The notes: generated from the sequence alone by a model not told the origin. DNA of 64,000 bases from Vibrio halioticoli NBRC 102217 (GCF_000496695.1 NZ_BAUJ01000027.1:1-64000), one strand, 5' to 3'. Shown: positions 9,318 to 18,682, numbered from the stretch's first letter. Numbers and translations are program-made.

Positions 9318-9349
9318 CAAGCCGTGCATTCAATGAATAGCACGGCTTG
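9318..9349 (-). terminator. Internal terminator/attenuating hairpin between yqeY and dnaG
   Basis: Arms CAAGCCGTGC and GCACGGCTTG pair perfectly over 10 bp. The stem continues inward through ATTCA/TGAAT with a single bulge, so it is almost completely paired. On the minus strand it is followed only by GTTTGTAT. That predicts partial termination, reducing dnaG-rpoD expression relative to rpsU, as is known for this operon in E. coli. Confidence 0.65.
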
Positions 9350-9369
9350 CTTTAATTTTTATTGGGGAT

Positions 9370-9813
9370 TTAAGCCAGTTTAGAACGAACTAAACCACTT
9401 ACTTTACCCATATCTGCGCGCCCTTGAATTTGTGGTTTGAGAACGCCCATTACTTTACCCATGTCTTGCATGCCCGCAGCACCAGATTCGGTAATTGCAC
9501 TATCAACTAATGCAGCCACTTCTTCTTCGCTCAGCGGTTGAGGCATAAATTCCTCAAGTACTGTAATTTCAGCTTTCTCAATGTCCGCAAGATCTTGACG
9601 ACCGGCAGATTCATATTGAGCGACAGAATCGCGACGTTGTTTAACCATTTTAGTCAGCACACCGATGATATCGTCGTCGGTCAGAGTAATCCTCTCGTCG
9701 ACTTCACGTTGCTTAATTGCTGATAGGGCTAAACGAATAGTGCCAAGGCGCGGTTTGTCCTTGGCTTTCATCGCAGATTTTTGCTCTTCTTTGAGTTTAT
9801 CAATAAGAGCCAT
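9370..9813 (-). CDS. yqeY: GatB/YqeY domain protein
   Basis: This 147-aa protein of the YqeY family resembles the C-terminal tRNA-interacting domain of the GatB amidotransferase subunit. It matches from MALIDKLKEEQKSAMKAKDK through a tail rich in GKVMGVLKPQIQGRADMGKV motifs, which is typical of the family. The precise function is not established, although a role in tRNA or amino-acyl metabolism is often assumed. It sits between rpsU (25 bp away) and dnaG, the normal position in Vibrionaceae and many other bacteria. Length and start agree with homologues. Confidence 0.9.
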   Translation of the reverse strand: MALIDKLKEEQKSAMKAKDKPRLGTIRLALSAIKQREVDERITLTDDDIIGVLTKMVKQRRDSVAQYESAGRQDLADIEKAEITVLEEFMPQPLSEEEVAALVDSAITESGAAGMQDMGKVMGVLKPQIQGRADMGKVSGLVRSKLA

Positions 9814-9838
9814 TACTAATTCCTAATAATATCGGGGA

Positions 9839-10054
9839 TTAGTAAAGACGAACGCGACGTGCGTTTTCACGAGCTAGCTTCTTAGCGTGACGCTTTTGAG
9901 CAGCTGCTTTAGCGCGTTTACGAACTGTAGTTGGTTTCTCATAGTGCTCACGACGACGCACTTCAGAAAGAATACCTGCTTTTTCGCAAGAGCGCTTAAA
10001 GCGACGTAGAGCTACGTCGAACGGTTCGTTTTCACGTACTTTAACTACTGGCAT
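9839..10054 (-). CDS. rpsU: 30S ribosomal protein S21
   Basis: This 71-aa basic protein of the small ribosomal subunit binds near the anti-Shine-Dalgarno region and helps initiation. The sequence [16 protein letters not shown] and the Arg/Lys-rich C-terminus (RRVRLY ending) are diagnostic. It is the first gene of the macromolecular-synthesis operon and is read divergently from tsaD. The ribosome-binding site (AGGTGAAAGG) lies directly after a long inverted-repeat structure in the leader, reported separately, which could control its translation. Confidence 0.97.
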
Positions 10055-10071
10055 ATGCCTTTCACCTCAGG

Positions 10072-10131
10072 GGTTATTCGTTAATACTGGGTTCCACTTT
10101 CTGGGCAAGTTAACTTGCAAGGGGAATAACC
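10072..10131 (-). promoter_or_regulatory. Candidate structured leader of rpsU mRNA
   Basis: On the minus strand, GGTTATTC (10131-10124) can pair with GAATAACC (10079-10072), an 8-bp closing stem. Inside lies the perfect palindrome GCAAGTTAACTTGC (10105-10118), which folds into a 5-bp hairpin. The closing stem ends only a few bases before the Shine-Dalgarno sequence of rpsU. This arrangement suggests a folded 5' UTR that could control S21 translation, but no such element is known to me for this gene. Confidence 0.45.
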
Positions 10132-10275
10132 AGTTTGATCAAAAATGGTGCGGAATTTTAATCCGAACTGATAGTGTTTGTAAAGTACTTTATTGCGGAG
10201 AAAACGATCAATCATTTGTTTGAACAATTAGGACAAGGTAAACTTGCCACATATTAAAGAAGTCGCGAGAAATGT

Positions 10276-11292
10276 ATGCGTATTTTAGGTATTGAAACCT
10301 CCTGTGATGAGACAGGAGTGGCTATTTATGATGATGAGAAAGGTTTGCTTTCACATCAACTATATAGCCAAGTAAAGCTCCATGCTGATTATGGTGGCGT
10401 GGTTCCAGAACTCGCTTCTCGCGATCACGTGAAAAAGACTATTCCATTGGTAAAAGAAGCGTTAAAAGAAGCCAACTTAACCTCTGCCGATATTGATGGC
10501 ATCGCTTATACCGCAGGCCCAGGCCTAGTGGGCGCTTTGTTAGTCGGTGCGACTATTGGCCGTAGTATTGCGTATGCGTGGGATGTCCCTGCGGTACCCG
10601 TGCACCATATGGAAGGGCATTTGCTGGCTCCTATGCTAGAAGATAATCCGCCACCGTTTCCTTTTATTGCTTTGCTCGTTTCAGGCGGTCACACCATGAT
10701 CGTAGAAGTGAAAGCAATTGGTGAATATCAAATTCTTGGTGAATCAATTGACGACGCCGCAGGTGAAGCCTTTGATAAAACGGCTAAACTGATGGGACTG
10801 GATTACCCCGGTGGTCCGCTATTATCTCGTCTAGCAGAAAAAGGAACGCCAGGCCGCTTTAAGTTCCCTCGTCCTATGACAGACCGTCCGGGTCTGGATA
10901 TGAGCTTTTCTGGTTTAAAAACCTTTGCGGCCAATACTATCTCTGGCAATGACAACGATGAGCAAACTCGCGCTGATATTGCGTATGCGTTCCAAGAAGC
11001 GGTGTGTGCTACATTAGCGATTAAATGCAAACGTGCGCTGCAACAAACGGGCATGAAGCGTATTGTAATTGCGGGTGGCGTAAGTGCTAACAAACAATTG
11101 CGCCTTGAACTTGAAGCCTTGGCGAAGAAGGTGGGCGGTGAAGTCTATTACCCAAGAACCGAGTTCTGTACCGATAACGGCGCTATGATTGCTTATGCGG
11201 GTATGCAACGTTTAAAAAATGGCGAAACATCAGGCTTAGGCGTTAAAGCTCAGCCTCGCTGGCCTATCGACCAACTAGAGCCGATTGCCTAG
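10276..11292 (+). CDS. tsaD: tRNA N6-threonylcarbamoyladenosine transferase TsaD
   Basis: This 338-aa cytosolic ATPase-fold enzyme transfers threonylcarbamoyl to A37 of ANN-decoding tRNAs, with TsaB, TsaE and TsaC. The first residues, [19 protein letters not shown], are the classic Kae1/TsaD start. The metal-binding motif [10 protein letters not shown], the glycine-rich LVSGGHT, and the C-terminal VAGGVSAN and [10 protein letters not shown] motifs are all intact. Interestingly, its substrates include the Ile tRNAs in this window. It is divergent from rpsU, as in E. coli, and is followed by a strong terminator. Confidence 0.98.
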   Translation: MRILGIETSCDETGVAIYDDEKGLLSHQLYSQVKLHADYGGVVPELASRDHVKKTIPLVKEALKEANLTSADIDGIAYTAGPGLVGALLVGATIGRSIAYAWDVPAVPVHHMEGHLLAPMLEDNPPPFPFIALLVSGGHTMIVEVKAIGEYQILGESIDDAAGEAFDKTAKLMGLDYPGGPLLSRLAEKGTPGRFKFPRPMTDRPGLDMSFSGLKTFAANTISGNDNDEQTRADIAYAFQEAVCATLAIKCKRALQQTGMKRIVIAGGVSANKQLRLELEALAKKVGGEVYYPRTEFCTDNGAMIAYAGMQRLKNGETSGLGVKAQPRWPIDQLEPIA

Positions 11293-11323
11293 TGATTACA
11301 ATCGTTAAACAACATTGATATGT

Positions 11324-11351
11324 AGCCGACCTAACTAGGTCGGCTTTTTTG
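11324..11351 (+). terminator. Rho-independent terminator of tsaD
   Basis: AGCCGACC and GGTCGGCT form a perfect 8-bp stem around TAACTA, followed by six T residues. Confidence 0.85.
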
Positions 11352-11403
11352 TGCATTGAACTTGAGTCAGTTGATGAGGGAGAAGGAAAGGCGATCGGTG
11401 TCA

Positions 11404-11997
11404 TTACCGCTTTTTAGAGCCCACCTTCGGCTCTTCTCCAGAAAACAGGCGCTTAATATTGTCTTGATGTCGCCAGATAATGAGACAGCACAGCATTGCC
11501 ACAGGCAAGGTGTATTGCGGTTTGATCATCCAAGTGTATAACGGGGCTACTAAAGCGGTCACTAGAGCCGCCAGTGAAGAGTAGCGCGAGACCACTGCGG
11601 TAATTAGCCATGTTCCCATCAATAAGCCGGTTAAATCAAAACCAATTGGGGCTATCGCACCCACCGCTGTTGCCACACCTTTGCCACCTTTAAAGTGGAA
11701 GAAGATAGGATAAATGTGGCCAATACAGGCAGAAATACCAATCAAACCTAACATCACAGGGTCAAGGTCGAGGTAGTAGGCTGACCAAACAGGAATGGTC
11801 CCTTTTGCCATGTCGCAAAGCAGAACTAATACCGCAGGTAGCTTTCCACCTATGCGCATCACATTGGTGGCACCAGGGTTTTTTGAGCCTGTGGTTCTAG
11901 GATCGGGAAGGCGAAATACTCGACAAATGAGAACGGCACTCGACACTGAGCCTAATAAATAGGCCAAGATGATCATGAGTAGAGCCGTTGCTGTCAT
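11404..11997 (-). CDS. plsY: Acyl-phosphate:glycerol-3-phosphate acyltransferase PlsY
   Basis: This 197-aa inner-membrane enzyme acylates glycerol-3-phosphate with acyl-phosphate made by PlsX, the first step of phospholipid synthesis. Motif 1 (GSVSSAVLI), motif 2 ([14 protein letters not shown]) and motif 3 ([14 protein letters not shown]) are present. Five hydrophobic segments give the expected membrane topology. It lies convergent with tsaD and divergent from folB, in the same conserved neighbourhood as E. coli ygiH. The start at [16 protein letters not shown] fits homologues. Confidence 0.96.
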   Translation of the reverse strand: MTATALLMIILAYLLGSVSSAVLICRVFRLPDPRTTGSKNPGATNVMRIGGKLPAVLVLLCDMAKGTIPVWSAYYLDLDPVMLGLIGISACIGHIYPIFFHFKGGKGVATAVGAIAPIGFDLTGLLMGTWLITAVVSRYSSLAALVTALVAPLYTWMIKPQYTLPVAMLCCLIIWRHQDNIKRLFSGEEPKVGSKKR

Positions 11998-12169
11998 AGA
12001 TATCCTTTACACTTTGTAGCTAATATCGATTGAATCGGGATTATAGTTGGGTAATCAATGTAGTATATTACGTTTTTTTATACTTTTAGCTTATCCGACC
12101 TCAATCTATGTATTTGAACTTGTTTTGCAAGAATTTACTACTTAAAGAGGCAAGAAAAGGATCGAAATA

Positions 12170-12529
12170 ATGAATCAAGACCGAGTTTTTATCGAACAGC
12201 TCGAGGTAATTACCACTATTGGGGTGTATGACTGGGAGCAAGAGATCAAGCAAAAACTAGTGCTTGATATAGAAATGGCTCACGATAACCAAGCCGCTGG
12301 GCACAGTGATAATGTTGAAGATGCATTAGATTATTTCTCTGTCAGCCAAGCGGTTCTTGCGCATATTGAGGGTGGGCGATTTTTGCTCGTTGAACGAGTA
12401 GCAGAAGAAATTGCCAGCCTAATTATGGATAAATTTAACGTTCCTTGGATTCGCATCAAGCTTCGTAAGCCTGGCGCTGTGCCACAAGCTGCTAGTGTTG
12501 GCGTTGTCATTGAACGAGGCTCGTTGTGA
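12170..12529 (+). CDS. folB: Dihydroneopterin aldolase
   Basis: This 119-aa enzyme of tetrahydrofolate synthesis converts 7,8-dihydroneopterin to 6-hydroxymethyl-dihydropterin and glycolaldehyde. The N-terminal MNQDRVFIEQLEVITTIGVYDWE carries the family motif, with the catalytic Lys in the KLRKPGAVP segment near the C-terminus. An AAGGA ribosome-binding site lies upstream. It overlaps folK by 4 bp (GTGA), so the two consecutive steps of folate synthesis are translationally coupled. Confidence 0.96.
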   Translation: MNQDRVFIEQLEVITTIGVYDWEQEIKQKLVLDIEMAHDNQAAGHSDNVEDALDYFSVSQAVLAHIEGGRFLLVERVAEEIASLIMDKFNVPWIRIKLRKPGAVPQAASVGVVIERGSL

Positions 12530-13032
12530 CCCAAACCTATTTAGGTATTGGGACCAACATTGAACGAGATAAGCACGCGCGCGCTGCGATCATCGAGTTG
12601 CAACGTTTAGGTAGTAATCTGCAAGTCTCAACGATTTACAGTTGCCCGGCAACGGGATTTGATGGCGCTGAGTTTTATAATTTTGTGGTTGGCCTAGATA
12701 CGGATTTAGCTTTGCCTGAATTTTGTCATCGTTTGCGAGCGCTGGAGCTGGCTTATGGTCGCCCACTCAATGCCCAAAAGAAACAAGATCGTACATTAGA
12801 TATCGATATTCTTTTGTTTGGTGATGTGCAAAGTGCGCAAGCGCCACAAATACCAAGAAAGGATATTGTTAAGTTCAATTTTGTGCTGCAACCTTTGTAT
12901 GAGCTATGTCCCGAACTGATTGTTCCCGGGGACGGCCGTTGTATTGGTCAAATTTGGCAGCAAGAATTTTTGTCTATCGGTGGTATGTCGAATCTTACCG
13001 CCACTTCTTTACATTTAAGTGATGATAATTAA
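12526..13032 (+). CDS. folK: 6-hydroxymethyl-7,8-dihydropterin pyrophosphokinase
   Basis: This 168-aa enzyme transfers pyrophosphate from ATP to the FolB product. It starts with GTG inside the folB stop (GTGA overlap), giving [17 protein letters not shown]. The signature [13 protein letters not shown] is present, with the two metal-binding Asp residues, as is the PRKDIV(K)[11 protein letters not shown] segment. The family usually keeps 'H' and 'R' residues in 'PHP-R'; here [13 protein letters not shown] appears instead of the common 'PHPRLHERAFVL', so it is a slightly divergent FolK of the Vibrio type. Its stop overlaps the uppP start by one base. Confidence 0.9.
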   Translation: MTQTYLGIGTNIERDKHARAAIIELQRLGSNLQVSTIYSCPATGFDGAEFYNFVVGLDTDLALPEFCHRLRALELAYGRPLNAQKKQDRTLDIDILLFGDVQSAQAPQIPRKDIVKFNFVLQPLYELCPELIVPGDGRCIGQIWQQEFLSIGGMSNLTATSLHLSDDN

Positions 13033-13835
13033 TGAGCTATTTAGAAGCTTTTGCATTGGCCTTAATTCAGGGCCTAACTGAATTTTTACCTATATCGAGT
13101 TCTGCTCACCTGATTTTACCTTCGGCTGTGTTAGGTTGGGAAGATCAAGGCTTGGCGTTTGATGTAGCGGTACACGTGGGCACCTTGCTCGCAGTTGTGA
13201 TTTATTTTAGACATGAAGTGGTTACTCTTTTACGTGCATTTTTTGGCTCCGTGTTTAAACAGCAGCACAACAAAGAGTCCAAACTGGCGTGGATGATTAT
13301 TTTAGCGACCATTCCAGCCGGTTTAGCCGGGTTGTTCCTAAACGATCTGATTGAGTTGTATCTACGCAGTGCTTGGGTGATTGCCTGCACGACGATCATT
13401 TTTGGTTTATTGCTGTGGCACGCAGATAAAACATCAACGTTAACTAAAGATGAGTATCAAGCCACTTGGAAGAAGACGTTAATTATTGGTATTGCTCAAG
13501 CAATGGCAATGATTCCGGGCACATCACGCTCTGGGGCCACTATTACCGCGGCGCTTTATCTCGGCTTTACTCGTGAGGCGGCGGCGCGTTTTTCGTTTTT
13601 AATGTCTATCCCAATCATCACCTTAGCCGGTGGTTACTTAGGCACTAAGTTGGCTCTTAGCCCAGAGCCTATGCATCTAGGTTTGCTATCTACGGGGATT
13701 TTAGTCTCGTTTGTGAGTGCCTATATTTGTATCCATTACTTCTTGAAGCTGATCTCTAGCATGGGAATGACGCCATTTGTCATCTACCGCTTGCTATTGG
13801 GTGCAGGCTTGTTTGCTTTCTTGCTGACTCAGTAA
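13032..13835 (+). CDS. uppP: Undecaprenyl-diphosphatase UppP (BacA)
   Basis: This 267-aa polytopic membrane phosphatase recycles undecaprenyl pyrophosphate to the monophosphate carrier lipid needed for peptidoglycan and other surface polymers. Its overexpression is linked to bacitracin resistance. The two family motifs are intact: [15 protein letters not shown] near the N-terminus and [17 protein letters not shown] in the middle. About seven or eight hydrophobic segments are visible. Translation starts one base inside the folK stop, so it is coupled to the folate genes, and a strong terminator follows. Confidence 0.97.
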   Translation: MSYLEAFALALIQGLTEFLPISSSAHLILPSAVLGWEDQGLAFDVAVHVGTLLAVVIYFRHEVVTLLRAFFGSVFKQQHNKESKLAWMIILATIPAGLAGLFLNDLIELYLRSAWVIACTTIIFGLLLWHADKTSTLTKDEYQATWKKTLIIGIAQAMAMIPGTSRSGATITAALYLGFTREAAARFSFLMSIPIITLAGGYLGTKLALSPEPMHLGLLSTGILVSFVSAYICIHYFLKLISSMGMTPFVIYRLLLGAGLFAFLLTQ

Positions 13836-13852
13836 TCGATAACCACAAAATG

Positions 13853-13888
13853 AAAGGCCTCTAAGAGTAAATCTTAGAGGCCTTTTTT
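13853..13888. terminator. Terminator between uppP and cca
   Basis: AAAGGCCTCTAAGA and TCTTAGAGGCCTTT form a perfect 14-bp stem around GTAAA with a T run on the plus side. It separates the convergent uppP and cca genes. Confidence 0.88.
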
Positions 13889-13899
13889 ATGCCGATTTT

Positions 13900-15132
13900 T
13901 TACAGCCAATGCCAGCTTTGTTTTACTTGTTCAATCGCCTCAGTGCGGCGTTTGTTGAGCTCTTCTCTGATATCCTTGCCCGCAAAACCATCTTTAATCA
14001 CTTGTTGAACATTCACCGCTAATGCCGCTTGATAGGTTGCGACAAAGTAATCTCGTTGCGGGTAGGGGGTAGATTCATGCCCTAATCGCCCTTGAGTGTC
14101 GGCTTGGCAGGTAATTAATACTTGCTCTAGTACGTTAGGCTTACGCCATACATCAAAGCTGTCTAGCACGCGCAAAACGGTCGAGGCTTTTAGCTCTTGC
14201 GCTCGATGAATGTTGGAGTGCTGCTTGCATACATGCAGTGCCAACTCTTTGTATTGGTTGGGTACGCGCAGGCGCTTGCTGAGGGTTTCGATAATTTTAA
14301 GGCCAGTATGACAATGCATTTTATGGCTTGGCCACTCTGGTTGTGGGGTGACACCTTTGCCGAGATCGTGCATTTGCGCGGCAAAGCGTATTTCGGGCAC
14401 TTTGCTTAACTGCGCAGATCGTTTAGCGACCATTAAAGTGTGGATTCCAGTGTCTATCTCAGGATGCCATTTTTCGGTTTGTGGCACGCCAAACAAACGG
14501 CTGATTTCGGGCATGACGACAGCGAGTGCGCCACACTCTTGTAGCACTTCGATAAACACTTGCGGATCTTGGGTTAATAACGATTTGTGCCACTCTTGCC
14601 AAACACGTTCAGCTGTGAGGGTTTGTAGCTCACCTGAATCGACAATCTCTCGCATTAGGCTGAGGGTTTCTTGCGCCACGCTAAAGCCTAGGTGATGCAA
14701 TTTAGCGGCGAAACGCGCCACACGTAATACACGCAAAGGGTCTTCAACAAAAGCGCGCGAAACATGTCGCAGGCACTTGTTTTGGATATCTTGCTGACCG
14801 CCATAAGGATCATACAAGGTGCCCGATTCATCTTGTGCAATGGCATTGATAGTGAGATCGCGGCGTATTAGATCTTCTTCTAAAGTGACGTCTTGCGCAA
14901 AGTAACAATCAAACCCAGTGTAACCGCTTCCTGATTTACGTTCGGTGCGAGCCAGAGCGTATTCTTCATGTGTTTTAGGATGCAGAAAAACAGGGAAATC
15001 TTTGCCGACGGCTTGATAGCCAAGATCCAACAATGTTTGTGGCGTTGCGCCCACCACAACCCAGTCTCGGTCGTAGTTTTCTATATTAAGCAGTTTATCT
15101 CTAACTGCACCACCCACTAGATAGGTTTGCAC
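13900..15132 (-). CDS. cca: Multifunctional CCA tRNA nucleotidyltransferase/phosphohydrolase
   Basis: This 410-aa enzyme adds or repairs the 3' CCA end of tRNAs. Its HD domain gives 2',3'-cyclic phosphodiesterase and phosphatase activities. The nucleotidyltransferase motif YLVGGAVRDKLL is at the extreme N-terminus, followed by RDWVVVGATP, RRDLTINAIA and EDPLRVLRVARFAAKL. The HD motif is MHDLGKG. I placed the start at the GTG at 15132, which gives VQTYLVGG as in E. coli (about 412 aa) and has GGGAGA 7 bases upstream. The reading frame extends 22 codons further but lacks similarity. Both tRNA genes in this window encode CCA, so its role here is repair. Confidence 0.95.
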   Translation of the reverse strand: MQTYLVGGAVRDKLLNIENYDRDWVVVGATPQTLLDLGYQAVGKDFPVFLHPKTHEEYALARTERKSGSGYTGFDCYFAQDVTLEEDLIRRDLTINAIAQDESGTLYDPYGGQQDIQNKCLRHVSRAFVEDPLRVLRVARFAAKLHHLGFSVAQETLSLMREIVDSGELQTLTAERVWQEWHKSLLTQDPQVFIEVLQECGALAVVMPEISRLFGVPQTEKWHPEIDTGIHTLMVAKRSAQLSKVPEIRFAAQMHDLGKGVTPQPEWPSHKMHCHTGLKIIETLSKRLRVPNQYKELALHVCKQHSNIHRAQELKASTVLRVLDSFDVWRKPNVLEQVLITCQADTQGRLGHESTPYPQRDYFVATYQAALAVNVQQVIKDGFAGKDIREELNKRRTEAIEQVKQSWHWL

Positions 15133-15299
15133 AATGAAGTCTCCCTTTTTGTATTGTGGATGAAAGTGATGGCAATTATATGTCGCTATTCTTTGCACTA
15201 CCTAACACTACGATCAGTCGATGAAAGGATTGCTTTACTTTCTTTCATTCAATGGTAGCTTGACTCAAATGAGAAAAGAAGTATGTATAGAAGTTCTAA

Positions 15300-16982
15300 A
15301 TGTATAAGGATTTTTTTGGTTTTGTAGAAGAACCATTTTCAATTGTTCCCAGTTCTAAGTATTTATTCTTAAGTGCGCGCCATCGTGAGGCTCTGTCACA
15401 TTTACAAATTGGCCTCAATAGTGGGGGTGGTTTTGCCATGCTGACCGGTGAGGTTGGCACAGGTAAGACGACGGTTTCTAAAGCGATGTTGGCTAACTTA
15501 GAAGGGAACTGGGTCGCAGGGCTTATACTGAATCCTACTTTTTCTGAAGTTGAATTACTGGAAGCGATTTGTGATGAGTTTTCACTTTCCTATACGCAAC
15601 CCTCCAGCTTAAAACAGCTCTCGCAAGCCATTTATCATTACCTTTTAGACAATCATAAAAAAGGTATTCAAACTTTACTCTTAATTGATGAAGCTCAGCA
15701 TCTTTCTGCGCAAGTGCTAGAGCAGCTTCGTCTGCTGACTAATTTAGAAACTGACAGTCGCAAGTTACTTAAAGTGTTGCTGGTGGGTCAACCTGAGCTA
15801 CAACACAAGCTACAAACAATCGAACTGCGCCAATTAGCACAGCGCATCACTGGTCGTTATCATCTACTGCCCTTAGTGGAAAAAGATATCGCCGATTATA
15901 TTGGATTCCGTTTGCGAGTAGCGGGTGGTCGTGAAGATATTTTTTCTGACAGAGCGGTGCAATTTATTGCTTCACAGTCACAAGGTATTCCGCGCTTAAT
16001 CAACCTTATTTGCGACAAAGCCTTGTATTACGCCATGTTGAGTCAGCAAAACAGCGTTGACCGAAATATCGCGAAAAAAGCCTGTCATGATGTATTGGCC
16101 TATCAAGCCCCGACAGGAAATAAAGCACAAGTTAGTACTCACTCAAGCCGTTCTCATCATTGGCTATCACCGGCATTGCTATCGCTGGCCATCGCTGGGG
16201 CGACTTATCTCGGTTTGACTTCTTGGCATCAGTGGCAACAACTGCAAACCCAGTTCAATGAGCAACAAGCTCATACTCAGCAATTACAGCAGCAAATGGC
16301 GGAAAAGCAGAGCATAGCCAATCAAGAGCAGCAGCATTTTGCGCAATTGATAGGGCAAAGCCGCTCCCCAATGGGCGCTATGCAGGCGTTGTATCATCTG
16401 TGGGGCTTTGATGCCTCAATTGTGGATTCTGACTGTGAATATGGCACTACGCCACCTTTCCATTGCTTCCAAAGCAAAGCATCGCTGTCGAGTATTGTCG
16501 CGTCGAATCGCCCTGTGGTGATTACGCTGTATGATGATCAGCACCCTTATTTTGCTATTTTGCAAGGTGTAGCTAACGATAGAGTGACTCTGTTATTGGC
16601 AGGCGAGCGAGTACAGTTACCAGTGACTTGGCTCGACCAACATTGGAAAGGGCAGTTTAGATATCTTTGGTATAGCGAGATACTGGAAACAGTGAAAGCA
16701 AATAGTAGCGGCCAACAGGTACAAATATTGGATAAGTTGCTGGCGAAAGCGTTGAATGCAACGCCTTTGGAGACATCCATTTTTAATGATGAATTGAAGA
16801 AGAGAGTATCAACCTTTCAGGCTTGGCAAGGCTTAGATGCCGATGGCATTGCTGGAAACCAAACATTGCGTCAACTCGATAGACTCACCAGTGATAACGC
16901 ACCTAAGTTACTGAGTGCGACAGCACAGCTAAGTGCACCAAGTACATCAAGTGTGCAAGCTGATAGCGAGGAGAATCAGTAA
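15300..16982 (+). CDS. gspA: Type II secretion assembly ATPase GspA (ExeA-like)
   Basis: This 560-aa inner-membrane AAA ATPase is thought, with GspB, to remodel or bind peptidoglycan so the type II secretin can assemble. The N-terminal cytoplasmic ATPase has the Walker A GEVGTGKTT (about residues 50-58) and Walker B LLLIDEAQH. A membrane segment lies near residues 285-303, then a Gln-rich coiled coil to about 345. Next come a C39-like peptidase-related domain and a C-terminal peptidoglycan-binding helix set (LKKRVSTFQAWQGLDADGIAG). The stop overlaps the gspB start by one base. The core gsp genes are not in this window, as is usual in Vibrio. Confidence 0.92.
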   Translation: MYKDFFGFVEEPFSIVPSSKYLFLSARHREALSHLQIGLNSGGGFAMLTGEVGTGKTTVSKAMLANLEGNWVAGLILNPTFSEVELLEAICDEFSLSYTQPSSLKQLSQAIYHYLLDNHKKGIQTLLLIDEAQHLSAQVLEQLRLLTNLETDSRKLLKVLLVGQPELQHKLQTIELRQLAQRITGRYHLLPLVEKDIADYIGFRLRVAGGREDIFSDRAVQFIASQSQGIPRLINLICDKALYYAMLSQQNSVDRNIAKKACHDVLAYQAPTGNKAQVSTHSSRSHHWLSPALLSLAIAGATYLGLTSWHQWQQLQTQFNEQQAHTQQLQQQMAEKQSIANQEQQHFAQLIGQSRSPMGAMQALYHLWGFDASIVDSDCEYGTTPPFHCFQSKASLSSIVASNRPVVITLYDDQHPYFAILQGVANDRVTLLLAGERVQLPVTWLDQHWKGQFRYLWYSEILETVKANSSGQQVQILDKLLAKALNATPLETSIFNDELKKRVSTFQAWQGLDADGIAGNQTLRQLDRLTSDNAPKLLSATAQLSAPSTSSVQADSEENQ

Positions 16983-17863
16983 TGTCAGAGGTATTAAAAG
17001 CACTTGAGCAATCTCAAAAGCAATTTGAACAGGCGTCAATACCAACGAGTGGACAGGCTAACCCATCCTCTAGACCACAAGCGGGTAATGGCAAAGTGAA
17101 GCTGATGGTCGCGATTGCCGTGGGTTTAGGTGTGGGTGTAGTAGCGCACAGCTTACTGGCTGGCTCAGCAACCACGCGTAGTATCGAAGCGATGCTAAGC
17201 CCTGCACTTAATAGTGTGTTGGTTGCCGAAGAAGCGCCTATCGCTAAGATGCCAACTATGGCTCCAAGCTTAGATATTGTGTACTTGCCTGCAACGCCGG
17301 CGAAACCGTTACTGCCTTTGCCAAAGATTTTGCCTCCGCCAGTCATTGATGAGACTCAGGCTGTTACTACAACAAGGATAGCGAGTAGCTCTACAACAGC
17401 ATCTCAAACTGCATCCTCAACACCGGTTAATACCGTGCCGAAGGTTCAGCCAACGGCGCAAAAGAATACGGGTCAGGATGCAACTGACGATGAGTGGAAT
17501 CTTTCTAAGCTCGATTTATCTCAACTCTCTCCTGAACTGGCAGGGCGAGTGACTCATGCCTTGGATACACCATCATCATTAGATGAACAAGGTGAGCGAA
17601 ATAGCTTGGACCATATTAAGGTTAATGAGCTAGATAAAAATGTAGACCGATATAAAGGTCGATTACCTGCGCTTAATTTACAAACCCACATGTACGCCAG
17701 TAATCCCAAACATCGCTTGGTGAAGATCAATGGTAAAGAGTTACAAGAGGGCGATATGATTAACGATCAGACGAAATTGGTTGTGATTTCGCCGCGCTTT
17801 ATTGTGGTTGAATTTGGCGGAGAGAAAATCCAAATTCCAGCCTTATATGATTGGCACGGTTAG
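16982..17863 (+). CDS. gspB: Type II secretion assembly protein GspB (ExeB-like)
   Basis: This 293-aa protein is the partner of GspA. A short cytoplasmic head (MSEVLKALEQSQKQFEQ) is followed by a membrane segment at about residues 38-60. A long Pro/Thr/Ser/Ala-rich periplasmic linker leads to the C-terminal GspB domain (about 225-293, LNLQTHMYASNPKHRLVKIN and RFIVVEFGGEKIQIP), which is probably the secretin- or peptidoglycan-contacting part. Translation is coupled to gspA through a TAATG overlap. The alginate lyase in this window is a plausible client of the secretion machine, though that is inference. Confidence 0.9.
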   Translation: MSEVLKALEQSQKQFEQASIPTSGQANPSSRPQAGNGKVKLMVAIAVGLGVGVVAHSLLAGSATTRSIEAMLSPALNSVLVAEEAPIAKMPTMAPSLDIVYLPATPAKPLLPLPKILPPPVIDETQAVTTTRIASSSTTASQTASSTPVNTVPKVQPTAQKNTGQDATDDEWNLSKLDLSQLSPELAGRVTHALDTPSSLDEQGERNSLDHIKVNELDKNVDRYKGRLPALNLQTHMYASNPKHRLVKINGKELQEGDMINDQTKLVVISPRFIVVEFGGEKIQIPALYDWHG

Positions 17864-17908
17864 TCGTTACTAGGGGCGCTATTCAACGTCTACACAAACA
17901 AAAGACAT

Positions 17909-17938
17909 AAAAAAAGCTGCCATTGGCAGCTTTTTTTG
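17909..17938. terminator. Bidirectional terminator between gspB and ygiM
   Basis: AAAAAAAGCTGCC and GGCAGCTTTTTTT flank ATT, with a stem of at least 12 bp and A/T runs on both sides. Confidence 0.88.
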
Positions 17939-17958
17939 ATTTCGTTATTTCGCGAGTA

Positions 17959-18570
17959 TTACGCCCAGCCGTTTGGAGACTTCTTACGACGAGGAATAAC
18001 ATGCGGAAGCAGTAGACCAAAGATCAAGCCTAGACCTGCAACACCACCACCGTACATGAAGTAGCGCAATAGAAGGTCTTCTTTTTGCGTATCAATGCGA
18101 GCTCTTAGCTCACGCACTTCAGTTTGGGCAGAAAGCAGTTGATCACTGACTTTCTTATAGTTAGCTTCCATTTCAGCAATTTGTGTATTGCGAGACTCTA
18201 GAGAACGAACCAAGCCTTCTTGTTCTTTGTCGGCTTTCTCGTTAAAGCTAGCAAGTTTTGCTTTAACTTGAACCAGTTCTTTTTCAAGGCGAGGCATGCG
18301 AGTAACCATACCTTCAGTTTTAGTTACGTATTTAGATTCAACCCAACCTTTACGGCCACGTTGGTCAACAACCTCTGTATAGCCACTCTTTTTGTTAGAT
18401 TGGACTAAAGTGACCTTTGTTCCTGCATCAACACTACCGATAATTCGGTACTGAGCACTAGGACCTGAGTGCATATAAGTAAATAGGTTATCGGAGATGT
18501 AGATCGTTTGAGCCCATGCGGCTGGTGCAGATAGCACTGCAGCAAAAGCGATCAAAAAAAGTTTTTTCAC
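17959..18570 (-). CDS. ygiM: SH3-domain membrane protein, TIGR04211/YgiM family
   Basis: This 203-aa envelope protein has no established biochemical role. It has a signal peptide (cleavage after AAWA at about residue 20), then a bacterial SH3 domain (about 21-90, YISDNLFTYMHSGPSAQYRI). A coiled coil follows at about 95-165, and a C-terminal membrane helix near 168-188 (YGGGVAGLGLIFGLLLPHVI), then a basic tail. The layout is exactly that of E. coli YgiM, which also neighbours cca. It stands alone between two terminators. Confidence 0.9.
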   Translation of the reverse strand: MKKLFLIAFAAVLSAPAAWAQTIYISDNLFTYMHSGPSAQYRIIGSVDAGTKVTLVQSNKKSGYTEVVDQRGRKGWVESKYVTKTEGMVTRMPRLEKELVQVKAKLASFNEKADKEQEGLVRSLESRNTQIAEMEANYKKVSDQLLSAQTEVRELRARIDTQKEDLLLRYFMYGGGVAGLGLIFGLLLPHVIPRRKKSPNGWA

Positions 18571-18659
18571 TGTATGTCCTTCAAAAAATCAGATTCAGGT
18601 GAGGAACGCATTCCATCATTGCCTAAATAGTAAGTAGATTATAGGTTGCCTGCAACTAA

Positions 18660-18682
18660 AAGAGGGGCCAAAGCCCCCCTCT
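18660..18682 (-). terminator. Terminator of pitA
   Basis: On the minus strand AGAGGGG and CCCCTCT pair over 7 bp around a GGCTTTGG loop, followed by TTTT. A second perfect 7-bp hairpin, GTCATAT/ATATGAC (18690-18710), lies between this and the pitA stop. Confidence 0.7.
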
